Source: Corinectria fuckeliana
Taxonomy: Eukaryota; Ascomycota; Sordariomycetes; Hypocreales; Nectriaceae
Length of the DNA stretch: 64,000 nucleotides
Assembly (NCBI GenBank): GCA_019137255.1
Contig: WPDH01000449.1
Span: 1-64,000 of the forward strand
Direction of reading: 5' to 3'
Of this stretch, positions 1 through 9,960 are shown piece after piece. Within the stretch, counting starts at the first letter, position 1; every line of letters begins with the position of its first letter. The notes under the pieces were generated by a model, which saw only the letters and a program-made list of their open reading frames with translations, searched no databases and was not told where the DNA came from. A program made the translations under genes and the position numbers.

Positions 1-3000
1 TTATAAAGGTAGCTAATATACTATTCTGCTACTCTATTATACTTAAGGCTTAGCTAATAACTAAATTAACTAAGCTTTAATTATATATAAGATATATTAG
101 GACTTATAGTATTAGTAAGATAGCTTATACTACCTACTTTTATTTTATACTTTAAGATAAGGCTAAAGCTAGCTTTATATATTATAAGTATAAGAATCTA
201 TAAGGGCAGAAAGGTTCTTTTCTTATAGACCTCTAGTCTCTTACTATCTAACTTAAATTTTCTAGCTATAGTTAAAATATATAACTTCTAAGAGAGCTAA
301 AAGTAACCTACTATATAGTCTCTAATAATTTTAATCCTTAAAAACTAGTATAGCTCCTCTAAGTTCTTAACCTAATACTTTATTATTAGAGTATTATAGA
401 CTTATTACTATTTACTTTTAAACTCTTTTAGCTATATTATAATAATATTATCTATATAGAAGAAGATAAAAAGCTTTTTACGCTTAAAGATATAAGAGTC
501 TTTCTTATAAGCTTTAAAGCCTTAACTAGTAAAAAAGTAAGTAAGATTCTTATACTATAGCTTTAATAATATCCGCAGACTATAAAGAGCCCTTAGGAGC
601 TTTAGAGAGACTCTCTTTTTAAATATTCTTAATAGTAAGTAGTAGTAAACCTCCCTGCTTAGTAGAGCTTTAATAAAAGTATTAATAATATTATATTAAT
701 ATATATTAAGGTTTTTCTTATAGTATTTTATATATATCACCTAAAAAGTCTTATATACTAAGATAAATATATAGGTCTTAGCTTTATTCTTATCCTACTT
801 ATTACTATAAGCTATTAAGCATATCTTAAAGTGTATTATATAGCCTTATTTATTAACCTTATATATAAACACTTATTTAAGGTTAATAAGCTAAATATTA
901 TTATCTAGCTTATTTATAAGAACCTTCTTATAGGCTTTTTTATCCTTTAAGTTCTTAATCTCTAAAAGAAAACTTATATACTACTAAGATGCCTATAAGA
1001 AGGTTATAGCCTGCTTATATAACCTTAGGGTAGGTAGTATTATACTAATATATAAAGAATATCTTCTTATATTTAAAAGAGTTATATTAACTATATGCTT
1101 TACCTTAGTATACTCTTTAAGTTTCTTTTACCTTTATGCCTTAAGAGCTTTCTCTAAGGGCTTTTAACTATAGTGCTTAGAGATTATATTAGCTTTCTAA
1201 AGGTGCTAGTTATAATCTCTTTAGGTCTTTTATAATAATTCCTCTAGTAACTAAAAAGAGGTATTATTAAGATTATTATATAAAGTTAAATTAGTCTTAC
1301 TATCTGTTTTATCTCTTAATATCTTATTAACCTGTTTTAGTATAATAATCTATATATTAATTAAACTATTATTATCTAATAAGTCTTATAATTCTAATCT
1401 CTTTATAAGATTATTAGGTTCTATAGAGTTATTACTGTTTTTAGCTTATACAGCTAATAAGATATTATTTATAATCTTAGGTGATAGATTATATAATAGT
1501 ATTATACTTACTACTTTACATAGTAAGCTAGACTAATATAAAGTATTATTAAGAAAAGTGACTTACCTTATAGCTCTCCTAGTAAGAGAGGAAGAAGGTA
1601 AAATAGTCTTAGATATAGTCTTAGCACTTCTAATCTTAGGGGTGCTTTTCTTTTCTTATAAAGCCTTTATTTAAGGTTACTATTACTAAGTATATTAGAC
1701 CTCTTCCTATTATTATATCTCTCTTAAAGATATTATAAGTAGTACCTAAATCTATAACTTAGTAAGATCTAGAAAAGACTTTATAGCTACTATATTAAGA
1801 CTACCTTTCTTACTAATATCTTTATTATTAAGAACCTCCCTTATATTAATTTAGTCTAAGATTCTATAAGTATATTTCTTATAGGCTTTTATATCTTTCT
1901 TATATCTTAGATTAAAATATTCTTACTTATTAAACTATATATTAGTAAAGATTATAACCTTCTTACCTTAGGTTACTAGTATATAAATTATATATTATAA
2001 CTTACCCTTATAGCTAATAAGATACCTAATATAAGCTCTCTTTATAAGTAGGCTTAGAGACTTATATAACTTAATATGTTTTAAGGTAGCTATAGTTATT
2101 AGGTAGGCTAAGCACCTAAAGACCTTAATATATGCTTATAAGAGTTTTATATCCTTAGAGATATAACTATATATAAGAATATTATTCTTAACCTAGTTCC
2201 ACTAGAGCTAGTAGGGAGTTACCTACTGATTTTTCTTTTAATAAGGCGTATAGTTAAGAAGGTATACTACTATATAGTATATCTTAAAGGCGAGCTCTTC
2301 TAAGAGCCTTAACTTCTTAATTATAACCCTATCTTTTACCTTAACAATCCTTTCTAATATCTTAGCACCCCTGTTTTACGTTAGGATTAATAGGGTAGAC
2401 TTATAGATAATTATACTATTATTCTTAAAGATCTTTCTTTCCTCTTTAGTAAAGAGAGCCTTCTTACTATTATACTATAAGAGTAAGATCTTAAGGCTAT
2501 ATTAAGTCTATAGCTAGGCCTATAGCTTTTTAAATACACTCTTAATATCTAACTTTAACTTTAGGGGGTAGAAAAAGCATATTTTTATTATTATATTTAT
2601 AAATAAGACCTAATAATAGTAGCTATTATATATAAGCACTAGAAAGTAATAAAAATTATAATTTATTACTTTTTTAGGCCCCTAAGAGATACAGTCTAAA
2701 AACTTTCTTAAGACTATTATTATTACCTTTATTATAGTATAAACCTAATATTCCTTAAGAAGAGGTCTCTTAACTCTTACTCTTAAACTTAATAAGGCTA
2801 GCTAATTAAAAGCTTTCTACCTTATATAACTATATTATTAATACTAGAGCTTAGTATCCTTTTTAGGGACTATCCTAAGCTTTAAGGCTATTATAACTAG
2901 AGGGCTCTAAATAGATATTCTTATTAAAATAACCTACTAGCCTGTATAAAGCTATATAAAGGCTACTATCTTAAAAGATTCTTTTATCTAAAGGACTTCT

Positions 3001-5045
3001 ACTTTCTAATCTTAAATAATACTATTACTATATATTTAGAAGCTTAAGATTATATTAAGATATATCTTTAGTATATAGTAGGTATACTTAAGTCTAATAA
3101 GCCTACTCTTAGAAAACCTAGAGTATTAAACCCTTAGGTTAACTATATCTTAGCCTTTTATAAATATCTTACTATCTCTTATATAAGTAGTCTTTTTAAC
3201 CCCCTAATTAAAACCTTCTTTAGAGAACTAGTCTATATAGTTAAAAAAGTAGTATAAGACGCTAAAATTATAAATAGTAATATCCCTAATTATAAGGTTT
3301 ATAAAGGTTATATTATATATAGCTATATATAAAGTATTTATATAAGAAAGAAAGCCTAGAGGAGAGGTTTAATAAGTAATAGTAATTATTTTTGCCTTCT
3401 CTTTTAGACTGCTAATTAGTATATAAGTTACCTTTTTTACTAGGGTCTAAGTATTAGCCTTCTTTAGCTCTTTTAGGTACTTATTAAACCACTTCTTAAG
3501 GGTCTTATCCTACTTAGGGTAAAGGCCTTAGCCCTCTAGGGTATATTCCTTCTTATATAAGGCTAAGAAGTTAAAATATCTTTCCTACTATATAGGTATC
3601 TATATAAGATACCTTCTTTTATAGCTAGAGCACTTCTAACTTGTAGCTTTAGTCTGCTAGCTTAACTAAAAAGGGTTTAATAACCTAAGGGCTATTATAA
3701 AGTAAGCTTAAGAAGGATTTAACTTTTCCTTTCTTATATTATTATAAAAAAGGTGTATAATTATAAGTAGATTATCCACCTTTTTACTCTTACTCTTCTA
3801 TCTTATAATAAGCTTATCCTAAGCGTAATAGAACTCTTACTAGGGCTTTATCACCTTTAGAAACTCCCTTCTAGCCCTCTTCTTATTAATAGTAATTATC
3901 TTATATATAATATAATTCTTTTAGGCCTTCTTAAACTAGTTAGCTTAGGCTTTCTAATCTCTTAACTCTTTTTTAGTTATTAAGGCCTAAAACTTTATCT
4001 TAACTTTATAGATATTATTCTTATCTTTAGGATTAATAAAAAGCTTAAGACAGCTAATAATCTCCTTAAGATCTTATATTTTTCTAATATATATAGTATA
4101 ACTACCTAAGAGGGTCTTTAAGATAGATATCTTAAGCTTATCTAGCTTCTTCTTCTTAAAAGCCTTATCTTATAAGCTCTTATCCTATCTTACCTGCTAT
4201 AGTATAAATAGCCTATTATTATTAGCTCACTTAATATTATAGTCTTACTACTAATCTTTAAGGTTAAGCTAATAAATCTATATAGTAAGAGCCTTTTTCT
4301 TATTATTACTAATACCTAAAAAATCTAGTCTTTTAGGCTTTAAAGAGAAGTCTCTCTTATTAATAACTAGTATAAGGTCTAATACTAGATTATTAATACC
4401 TAATATAGTCTCTAAGCTAATATATTTCTAGATTTCACATATTATAGCTAAAGTGTAAATACACTCTAACTATAAGGTCTAGTTCTTAGCCTTTTTTAGC
4501 TTAAAAAAAAAGTCTAAAGATACCTTTATACTATTTGTATCTGTTATATTAGTGGCTAAAAGTGCGCTAAGTACTTAGTGAGTAAATTACTTTAGATTAT
4601 ATAAATCGCTTAAATCAGAATTTATAAGCCTTAGCAGGTAATTACTTAGCTAAGAGAGAAATTAGTTACTTATAGGTCTTTTCCTAATGTTAAAGATAAT
4701 ACTAGATTAATACTAAAGGCTGGAATTCACTTAAAAAGTTACTGCTAGGCTTATAACTATTAATATAACTATATGTATTATATAACTATACTAAGCTAGG
4801 AAAAGAGGGCGGAACAGTAAGTCCCTAAGGGGATTACTATTATTACTAGATGCTTAGTATCTAAGGCAGAAATATAGATAGTGCCTAATAGCAGGCCTAA
4901 CTAGTAGTCCTACTACTAATATATACTAATAGAGATAAGTACTATATAAGGTGGTGCTCTTATTTACAACTTAATACTAAGATGATAAGAACCTAATACT
5001 CTACCTGCTAGTAATCTAAGTATAATTAATTATCTTTAGATAACA
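1..5045 (-). mobile_element. RIP-degraded Ty1/copia LTR retrotransposon, 5' part; continues past the left edge
   Basis: No open frame survives, but minus-strand translation still shows the copia order. Around 2,240-2,300 there is an integrase stretch with YLLN.TP followed by TPY. Around 1,960-2,130 there is the integrase end, with a VF.CLAY block and a VI..(T/R)..F.. block. Around 545-605 the reverse transcriptase reads KLLRALYSLR, and at about 435-458 the catalytic YVDD has become YIDN, the expected result of a G-to-A change. IN before RT is the copia order, not the gypsy order. Remaining C is almost only in CpT and CpC, and G in ApG and GpG, as after saturating RIP. The gag part should lie between about 2,500 and 4,500 but I could not recognise it. 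The RNase H end and the second LTR would lie left of the window. The element is dead. Confidence 0.85.
4542..5045 (-). repeat. Candidate LTR of the copia relic
   Basis: This 504-bp block starts TGTTAT and ends ATAACA on the plus strand, the TG...CA form with a perfect 6-bp inverted end expected of an LTR. It sits just upstream, in element orientation, of the degraded coding region. It keeps many CpG, CpA and TpG dinucleotides that the interior has lost, so its composition changes at about the left border. No clear primer-binding site was recognised next to 4,542. The partner LTR is outside the window, so the borders rest on the terminal motif and the composition change. Confidence 0.55.
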
Positions 5046-5097
5046 TTTATAAACTTAGAGACATTCTAAAGAAAGACAGAAAGAAAGAGGGAAAGAA

Positions 5098-5106
5098 GCT
5101 TTAAAA
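5098..5106 (+). repeat. Left target-site duplication of the MULE
   Basis: GCTTTAAAA lies directly before the left terminal inverted repeat. It matches the right-hand copy GCTTCAAAA at 9,011-9,019 in eight of nine bases; the difference is C to T in this copy, as RIP would give. Nine bases is the usual duplication size for Mutator-like elements. Confidence 0.85.
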
Positions 5107-5195
5107 GGTGACTTATAGGTGTATAGCTAGCTGTGCGTTTAATATCACATGATTAGCCGCATAGCCGGCTATACAAATAAGATCTGTTATATAAG
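5107..5195 (+). repeat. MULE left terminal inverted repeat (RIP-mutated)
   Basis: The repeat begins GGTGACTTATAGGTG and ends GTTATATAAG. Against the reverse complement of the right copy it shows 13 differences in 89 positions, all transitions. Twelve of them are C to T or G to A in this copy, and one goes the other way. Confidence 0.9.
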
Positions 5196-7659
5196 CTGGA
5201 TACTAGTACGTATAATATATATATATAATATCACAGCTTTTCTTAATATAATTAAACAGAGGGATAATTTATAGTATAGGTAGCTACTTAATATATATTA
5301 TCTAATCTCTTAGTAATATATTAGGGTCCTTAAGACTGTGATAAATATATAATACCTTATAATAGCACTATCTTATTATAGTATCACAGCTATAACTATA
5401 TATATTAATCACTCTTATTATATAGTATATAAAACAGGGCTTTACCTCTTAGAAGAAGCTTTCTATTTCTTATTAAATTTTACTATAAAGATATATAACT
5501 ATAACTAAAGCTAGTATTAGAACACTTAGGGCTTTCTAATCTATATAGATAGTATAGTAATATAAGTAGGGCCTTTAATAGTAAACTATAATAACTAATT
5601 TATTTTACAGCCTATTACTAATAACTAACAAGAATAGCTACTAAGCTGCCTTTCTTATATATTATTAGTTCTGTTCCCTATTAAGTATTAGAGATTTACT
5701 ACTACCTTACTAACAGATCTAACCTCTCTTATAGTACTATATATAAACTCTTAGGCACTTATAAGAGCTTAAGCTACTTAATATTCTTCTTAGGGGCAGT
5801 ATATTACTATAGAGGTACTACTATTTAGATATTAGATTAGGGGGGAGTAGTATATTAGGTATTTTAATAATATTCTTTAATAATAGCGCCCTCTTCTAGA
5901 TATAATACCTATATAGACTTATAATTAACTTTAGGCTTTTAATACTTTATATTATAATATAAGTATTATAGTCTTAGGTATAATATAGCTAATAGCTACT
6001 ATAAAGATAACTAGTAACTTATAAAATCTCTAGGTAATAAAGAGATTAGAGATATATATTTAGTATATTACCCTAGATAGATATATTTAGTAGATATAGT
6101 AAGAAATATAGTGATATTATTAAATAGTTTAATAAATATAATATTATATTATTATCTCTACTTCTCTTATTATCTTATATATAACTATTAAGCCTATAAA
6201 ACTCTATATAAGAACTTAGCTAAAACTATATTAAATTAAGCTATTAGATTACTATATTTATACTTAGAGATTTTTCTTTTTCTTCTCTTTTTAATAATAT
6301 ATTATAATTATATTTCTTATTTCTTATTTATATTTTAGCAGGGGGGGTTCTTATTACTATACTATCTCTCTTATAATTAAAGATCTCTCTCTACTATATC
6401 CTAAATATCTTATATACCTTGCCGCCTTAAGAATAGCTGCTTTACTATCTCTACTCTTATATTCTATTTAACCTGCTTATTCTTAGCCTTATCCTAATTA
6501 AGATAACTTATTATCTTCTTTTTAGTCTAGTCCCTAATACTACTTTCTGCCCTATAATAACTCCCTATTTACTTAAAGTTAAGATACTAGTTATATTCTG
6601 CTTTACTATAGTATAAAAGCAGCCTTATTACCCTCTAGTATTACTAGTTAGTCTTTAGGGCTCTCTAAGGTAATATAGTAAACTAGGCCTCTTATACTTT
6701 TTTATATTACTAAAAGATAGTATAAGAGTTATTAGCTTATAATACAGGTACTATAACAGTTGCTAGTCTAACTACTATAAAGAATAGTATATAAGTTATT
6801 ATATATATTATTATATATATTATTATGTAAGCTATAGTCTTAGATGCTATAGATAATCTAGTTAGAGATAATAAGAATAATAAGTAAGTTATAAAGCGAG
6901 TAGTTATATATATTATTATAGTGATTTAAGCAGAAGCTTATAATAAATGCTTATAATATAAGAGGCATACTTTAGACCTTATTATATAACCTTACTTATA
7001 ATATCTTAAACATATTAGTAGTACTTTTAGTTATACTGCTTTTTTAATATATTTAAATATAAAGAGCTTATATTATATACTTATTAGTAGTAATATTAAA
7101 GTAGCTACTAAGCGATTAAACTGCTTATAAGGCTTAATAATAAGCTAAGGGGTTCTTAATTATTAGAGATACTAATATAAATAAAAATAATATAGCTAAA
7201 AGGGTAGACTTTATACTAGTAAAAGCTAAAAAGTATAAGTATATAATAAACTAAGAGTCTTAGTGAAAACCCCTATATATAAAGGATAATCTTTTAATAG
7301 CTGTTCCTACTAAGTCTTAACCTTCTGTAGGGCCTTATATAAGACCTAACCACAGATATTACTATATAATACCCTAGATAGCTTAAGAGGTATACTAATC
7401 TGTTACCTAGCTTAGTTAGCTTTAAGTTTAGAAAGCTAGTTTAATAGAACAAGCTTAATAATTCTTTAAGCCTTAAAGAGATTAACCTGTAAGGTTTTTA
7501 AGTGACTCTTAATAAGCTAATAAATACTCTTAGCTCTTAATATAATATATTGCTTAAAGTGCAGATATTAGTAAACCTATACCTTTATAAACCTCTCTTT
7601 ATAAAGATCTAGCTAGGTTTCTATAATATAGCCCACTTTATTAAGATAAGTAGAGATAT

Positions 7660-8180
7660 ACTACTTTTTAAACTTCTTAAGCCTCTTATTATAGATATTC
7701 TTAGTTATTAAAGTAATAATCTTATACTATAGACTATAAAACACCTTCTACTCTTTATACTCTTAAGAGTTACTTTTATCTTAAGTAAATATAAGCATAT
7801 AATAACTTAAGATAGCTTTATTAATATGCTAAAAGTATAGTATTAAGGCTAACTTAGGAAAGTAAGAAGAAAAGGAAATAATATTTATATAAGTAAGATA
7901 GTAATCTATAAGTATTACAAATAAAAAAGCCACTTTATAAAGCTTATACAGATATTATAACCGCTTAAGAGCCTAGATAAAGTTATTTTCTTTCTTACCA
8001 CTAAGAAATATAAATATAATATAAAAAGATTACTTATAAGTATTAATACTAACTATATTAAGAAGGGGTATCTTATACTTATTAGTCTTATATATATAGT
8101 CTAATATAAGCACTTTTAGATATAATTTAAGATATTCTAGTAACTATAAATATATAAATAATACTACTATAACTTTACTA
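7660..8180 (-). pseudogene. Remnant of MULE transposase
   Basis: Minus-strand translation around 8,060-8,110 reads L.LDYIYKTNKYKIPLLNI, which matches the catalytic block of the MULE transposase domain (usually L.DGTYKTNKY..PLL.I) and keeps its first Asp. About 90 codons further on, near 7,808-7,831, comes HINKAIL with a stop where Trp would precede the His, matching the conserved WH..K block. Between them FLSGKKENNFI resembles the F..GE....F segment. Stops and substitutions are of the RIP type. The full gene probably ran from about 8,750 to below 7,200, but only this part is recognisable. Confidence 0.8.
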
Positions 8181-8921
8181 CTCTTATTAAGGCGAATTTA
8201 ACTCTAGAAGCTATTACTCTTAAGCTAATTAGTAAGAGTATATATATTATTTTAGCCTTTAGTAAGCTCTTACTTACCTTATATAATATAGTTATAAATA
8301 TCTTACTATATAGTAAGCATATCTAAGGTTATATATAAATAAGATCTAATCTCTTTTAGTATAATACTTATATTAGTAAGTTAGTAGACTATTAATTTAT
8401 CTGAGGATACTAGTTAATAATATATTAGATATACTATCTTATTAAAGCTTAGTTTATAATTATATTAATTAAAGCTAGCCCTAGGATAATATATTAGACT
8501 CTATATAGTCTTATATAGGCTTTCTTTTACTATAATAGAGAAGAGGCATCTTATATAATATATTATAGTTTTCTATTACTATTTCCTAAAGGTAGAAGAG
8601 GCACAGCCAGCTCTATAGTTATAGTTAAAGATAATACTAGTCCTTCCACTAAGGGTCTTCTAAGAGCTTTTAATAATAAAAGCATAGCCTTATAATACTA
8701 CCTAAGTATTAATTATAGTAGCCACTTCCTCTTATAAGCAGAAGTAGCCTTCAGGAGGGAGAATATTATTAGGGAAGCAATAAGAAATATCAATTAGGTT
8801 TATTATAGTAGAAGAAGGGTAGAGAAAGTTAAATTAATACTATAGAAGCTACTAATTATTAAATTAAGGGGCCAACTTGCGGTAAATAACCCTCTTTTAA
8901 TAATACTACATATCTGATTTA

Positions 8922-9010
8922 CTTATATAACGGATCTTATTCGCACAGCCGGCTGTGCGGCTAATCACGTGATATTAAACACACAGCCGGCTGTGCACCT
9001 ATGAGTCGCC
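8922..9010 (-). repeat. MULE right terminal inverted repeat (little mutated) with nested palindromes
   Basis: This copy keeps its CpG and CpA sites. It holds the 16-bp palindrome GCACAGCCGGCTGTGC at 8,943-8,958, the 10-bp palindrome ATCACGTGAT at 8,964-8,973, and a second CACAGCCGGCTGTG at 8,982-8,995, so most of the repeat can fold on itself. The CACGTG core is also a possible bHLH-type site 290 bp upstream of DPM3. Whether any protein binds it is unknown. Confidence 0.9.
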
Positions 9011-9019
9011 GCTTCAAAA
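9011..9019 (+). repeat. Right target-site duplication of the MULE
   Basis: GCTTCAAAA follows the right terminal repeat directly and pairs with the left copy at 5,098-5,106. Confidence 0.85.
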
Positions 9020-9023
9020 CTCC

Positions 9024-9057
9024 AGATGACTAAGCGACCATCATCTCCTTAGTCATC
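9024..9057. other. 10-bp inverted repeat upstream of DPM3
   Basis: GATGACTAAG (9,024-9,033) and CTTAGTCATC (9,048-9,057) are perfect inverted copies separated by 14 bases. The half-site contains TGACTAA, close to a bZIP (AP-1/GCN4-like) site, and it appears on both arms. It lies between the transposon end and the DPM3 start. A regulatory role is inference. Confidence 0.4.
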
Positions 9058-9260
9058 CGAAATTTCCCACCCCCCTGAACACACCTTACACGTCTCCTCA
9101 GTCCTCAGCCACAACGCCAGATATCAGATCTTCGTTCGCATCGCAGCTGTGACAATCGACCCTCCCTCTCCGCGCGCGGCCTTTCTTCCTCCGTCTCTCC
9201 TTTCTGTTTACTCCACCACCAGACTCTTTCAGTCATCCATCAAACCTCCAGCTCGCAACC

Positions 9261-9683
9261 ATGACTCGCGCCCAGCAGACCATCTCCCTCGCCCTCCTCG
9301 TCTCCTCCGTACGGAAACACTACCCACCAATCCGCCCCTTGACCTTTGGTAGTCGCTAACCGTGATGCGCTGCAGTTCTACCTCGCCCTCTTCCTCGAGC
9401 TCATCCCCCTCCCGCACGCGATCCAAGAGCAGATCGTCCCCGTGGTACGCTCTCCTCCGTCTCCTACCTCTCCCTCTTTTCTCTCCCGAACCAGCTAACC
9501 AAAACTCTCCTCAACCCACAGCTCCCCTTCTGGGCCCTCGTCTCGTTCGGCGCATACCTCCTCTTCCGCCTCGGCCTCGGCATCTTCACATTCAACGACG
9601 TCCCCGACGCCCACAAGGAGCTCATGCAGGAGATTGACGAGGCCAAGGTCGACTTGCGAAAGCTGGGCGTCGACGTCGACTGA
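9261..9683 (+). CDS. dpm3: Dolichol-phosphate mannosyltransferase subunit 3
   Basis: DPM3 tethers the catalytic subunit of dolichol-phosphate-mannose synthase to the ER membrane; the product donates mannose for N-glycosylation, O-mannosylation and GPI anchors. Exons 9,261-9,308, 9,376-9,444 and 9,522-9,683 join in frame across GT-AG introns of 67 and 77 bp to give 92 residues, the family's usual size. The start ATG sits in CAACCATGA. Two hydrophobic segments lie at about residues 8-28 (TISLALLVSS, FYLALFLELIPLP) and 41-62 (PFWALVSFGAYLLFRLGLGI). The family's conserved tail follows, with FNDVPDAHKELMQEI and DLRKLGV. The gene is the first after the transposon block, with only 250 bp between the MULE end and its ATG, so its promoter must be short or include transposon sequence. 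Confidence 0.92.
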
Positions 9684-9960
9684 AGGGCCCCGGCGCGACC
9701 GACACGGGAATTGCAATGGACATGGAGAAAAAGGAAAGCGGCGTGTACGATACATGCTGCAGCCATATCCGGGCCCTAATCTAAGTTTGGCCAAATACAT
9801 TTAATCATGCTCGTATGGTATCTTGCTCTTGCTCGTACAATGTGCCTGTGCCTGTGCCTCGCGCCGCTGCGGTTGAACTTCCCCGCGGGGCGGTCCAGGC
9901 TACTTGTAAATTTGTTCATGTTCATCACTTAGTCGTCAAATTGTGCCCTTGGCAGCAAAA

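Larger units (their letters stand above)
5107..9010 (-). mobile_element. RIP-degraded Mutator-like (MULE) DNA transposon, complete from end to end
   Basis: The 3,904-bp element is bounded by 89-bp terminal inverted repeats (5,107-5,195 and 8,922-9,010) and a 9-bp target-site duplication. Its interior on the minus strand holds remnants of a MULE/FAR1-type transposase. Long inverted repeats, a 9-bp duplication and this transposase match Mutator-like elements, of which Hop in Fusarium is a known fungal example. The interior has lost nearly all CpA, TpG and CpG and has stops in every frame, so it cannot make transposase. It lies 52 bp right of the copia LTR and ends 250 bp upstream of the DPM3 start codon. 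Confidence 0.88.

Noticed and set aside
3780..3860. Possible zinc-knuckle remnant of the copia Gag
   Set aside because: Only a loose Y..A.DK pattern remains after RIP; the Cys and His positions cannot be matched with confidence.
5095..5106. Extension of the MULE inverted repeat beyond 5,107
   Set aside because: The apparent further match comes from the target-site duplication resembling its own complement; the 9-bp duplication explains it better.
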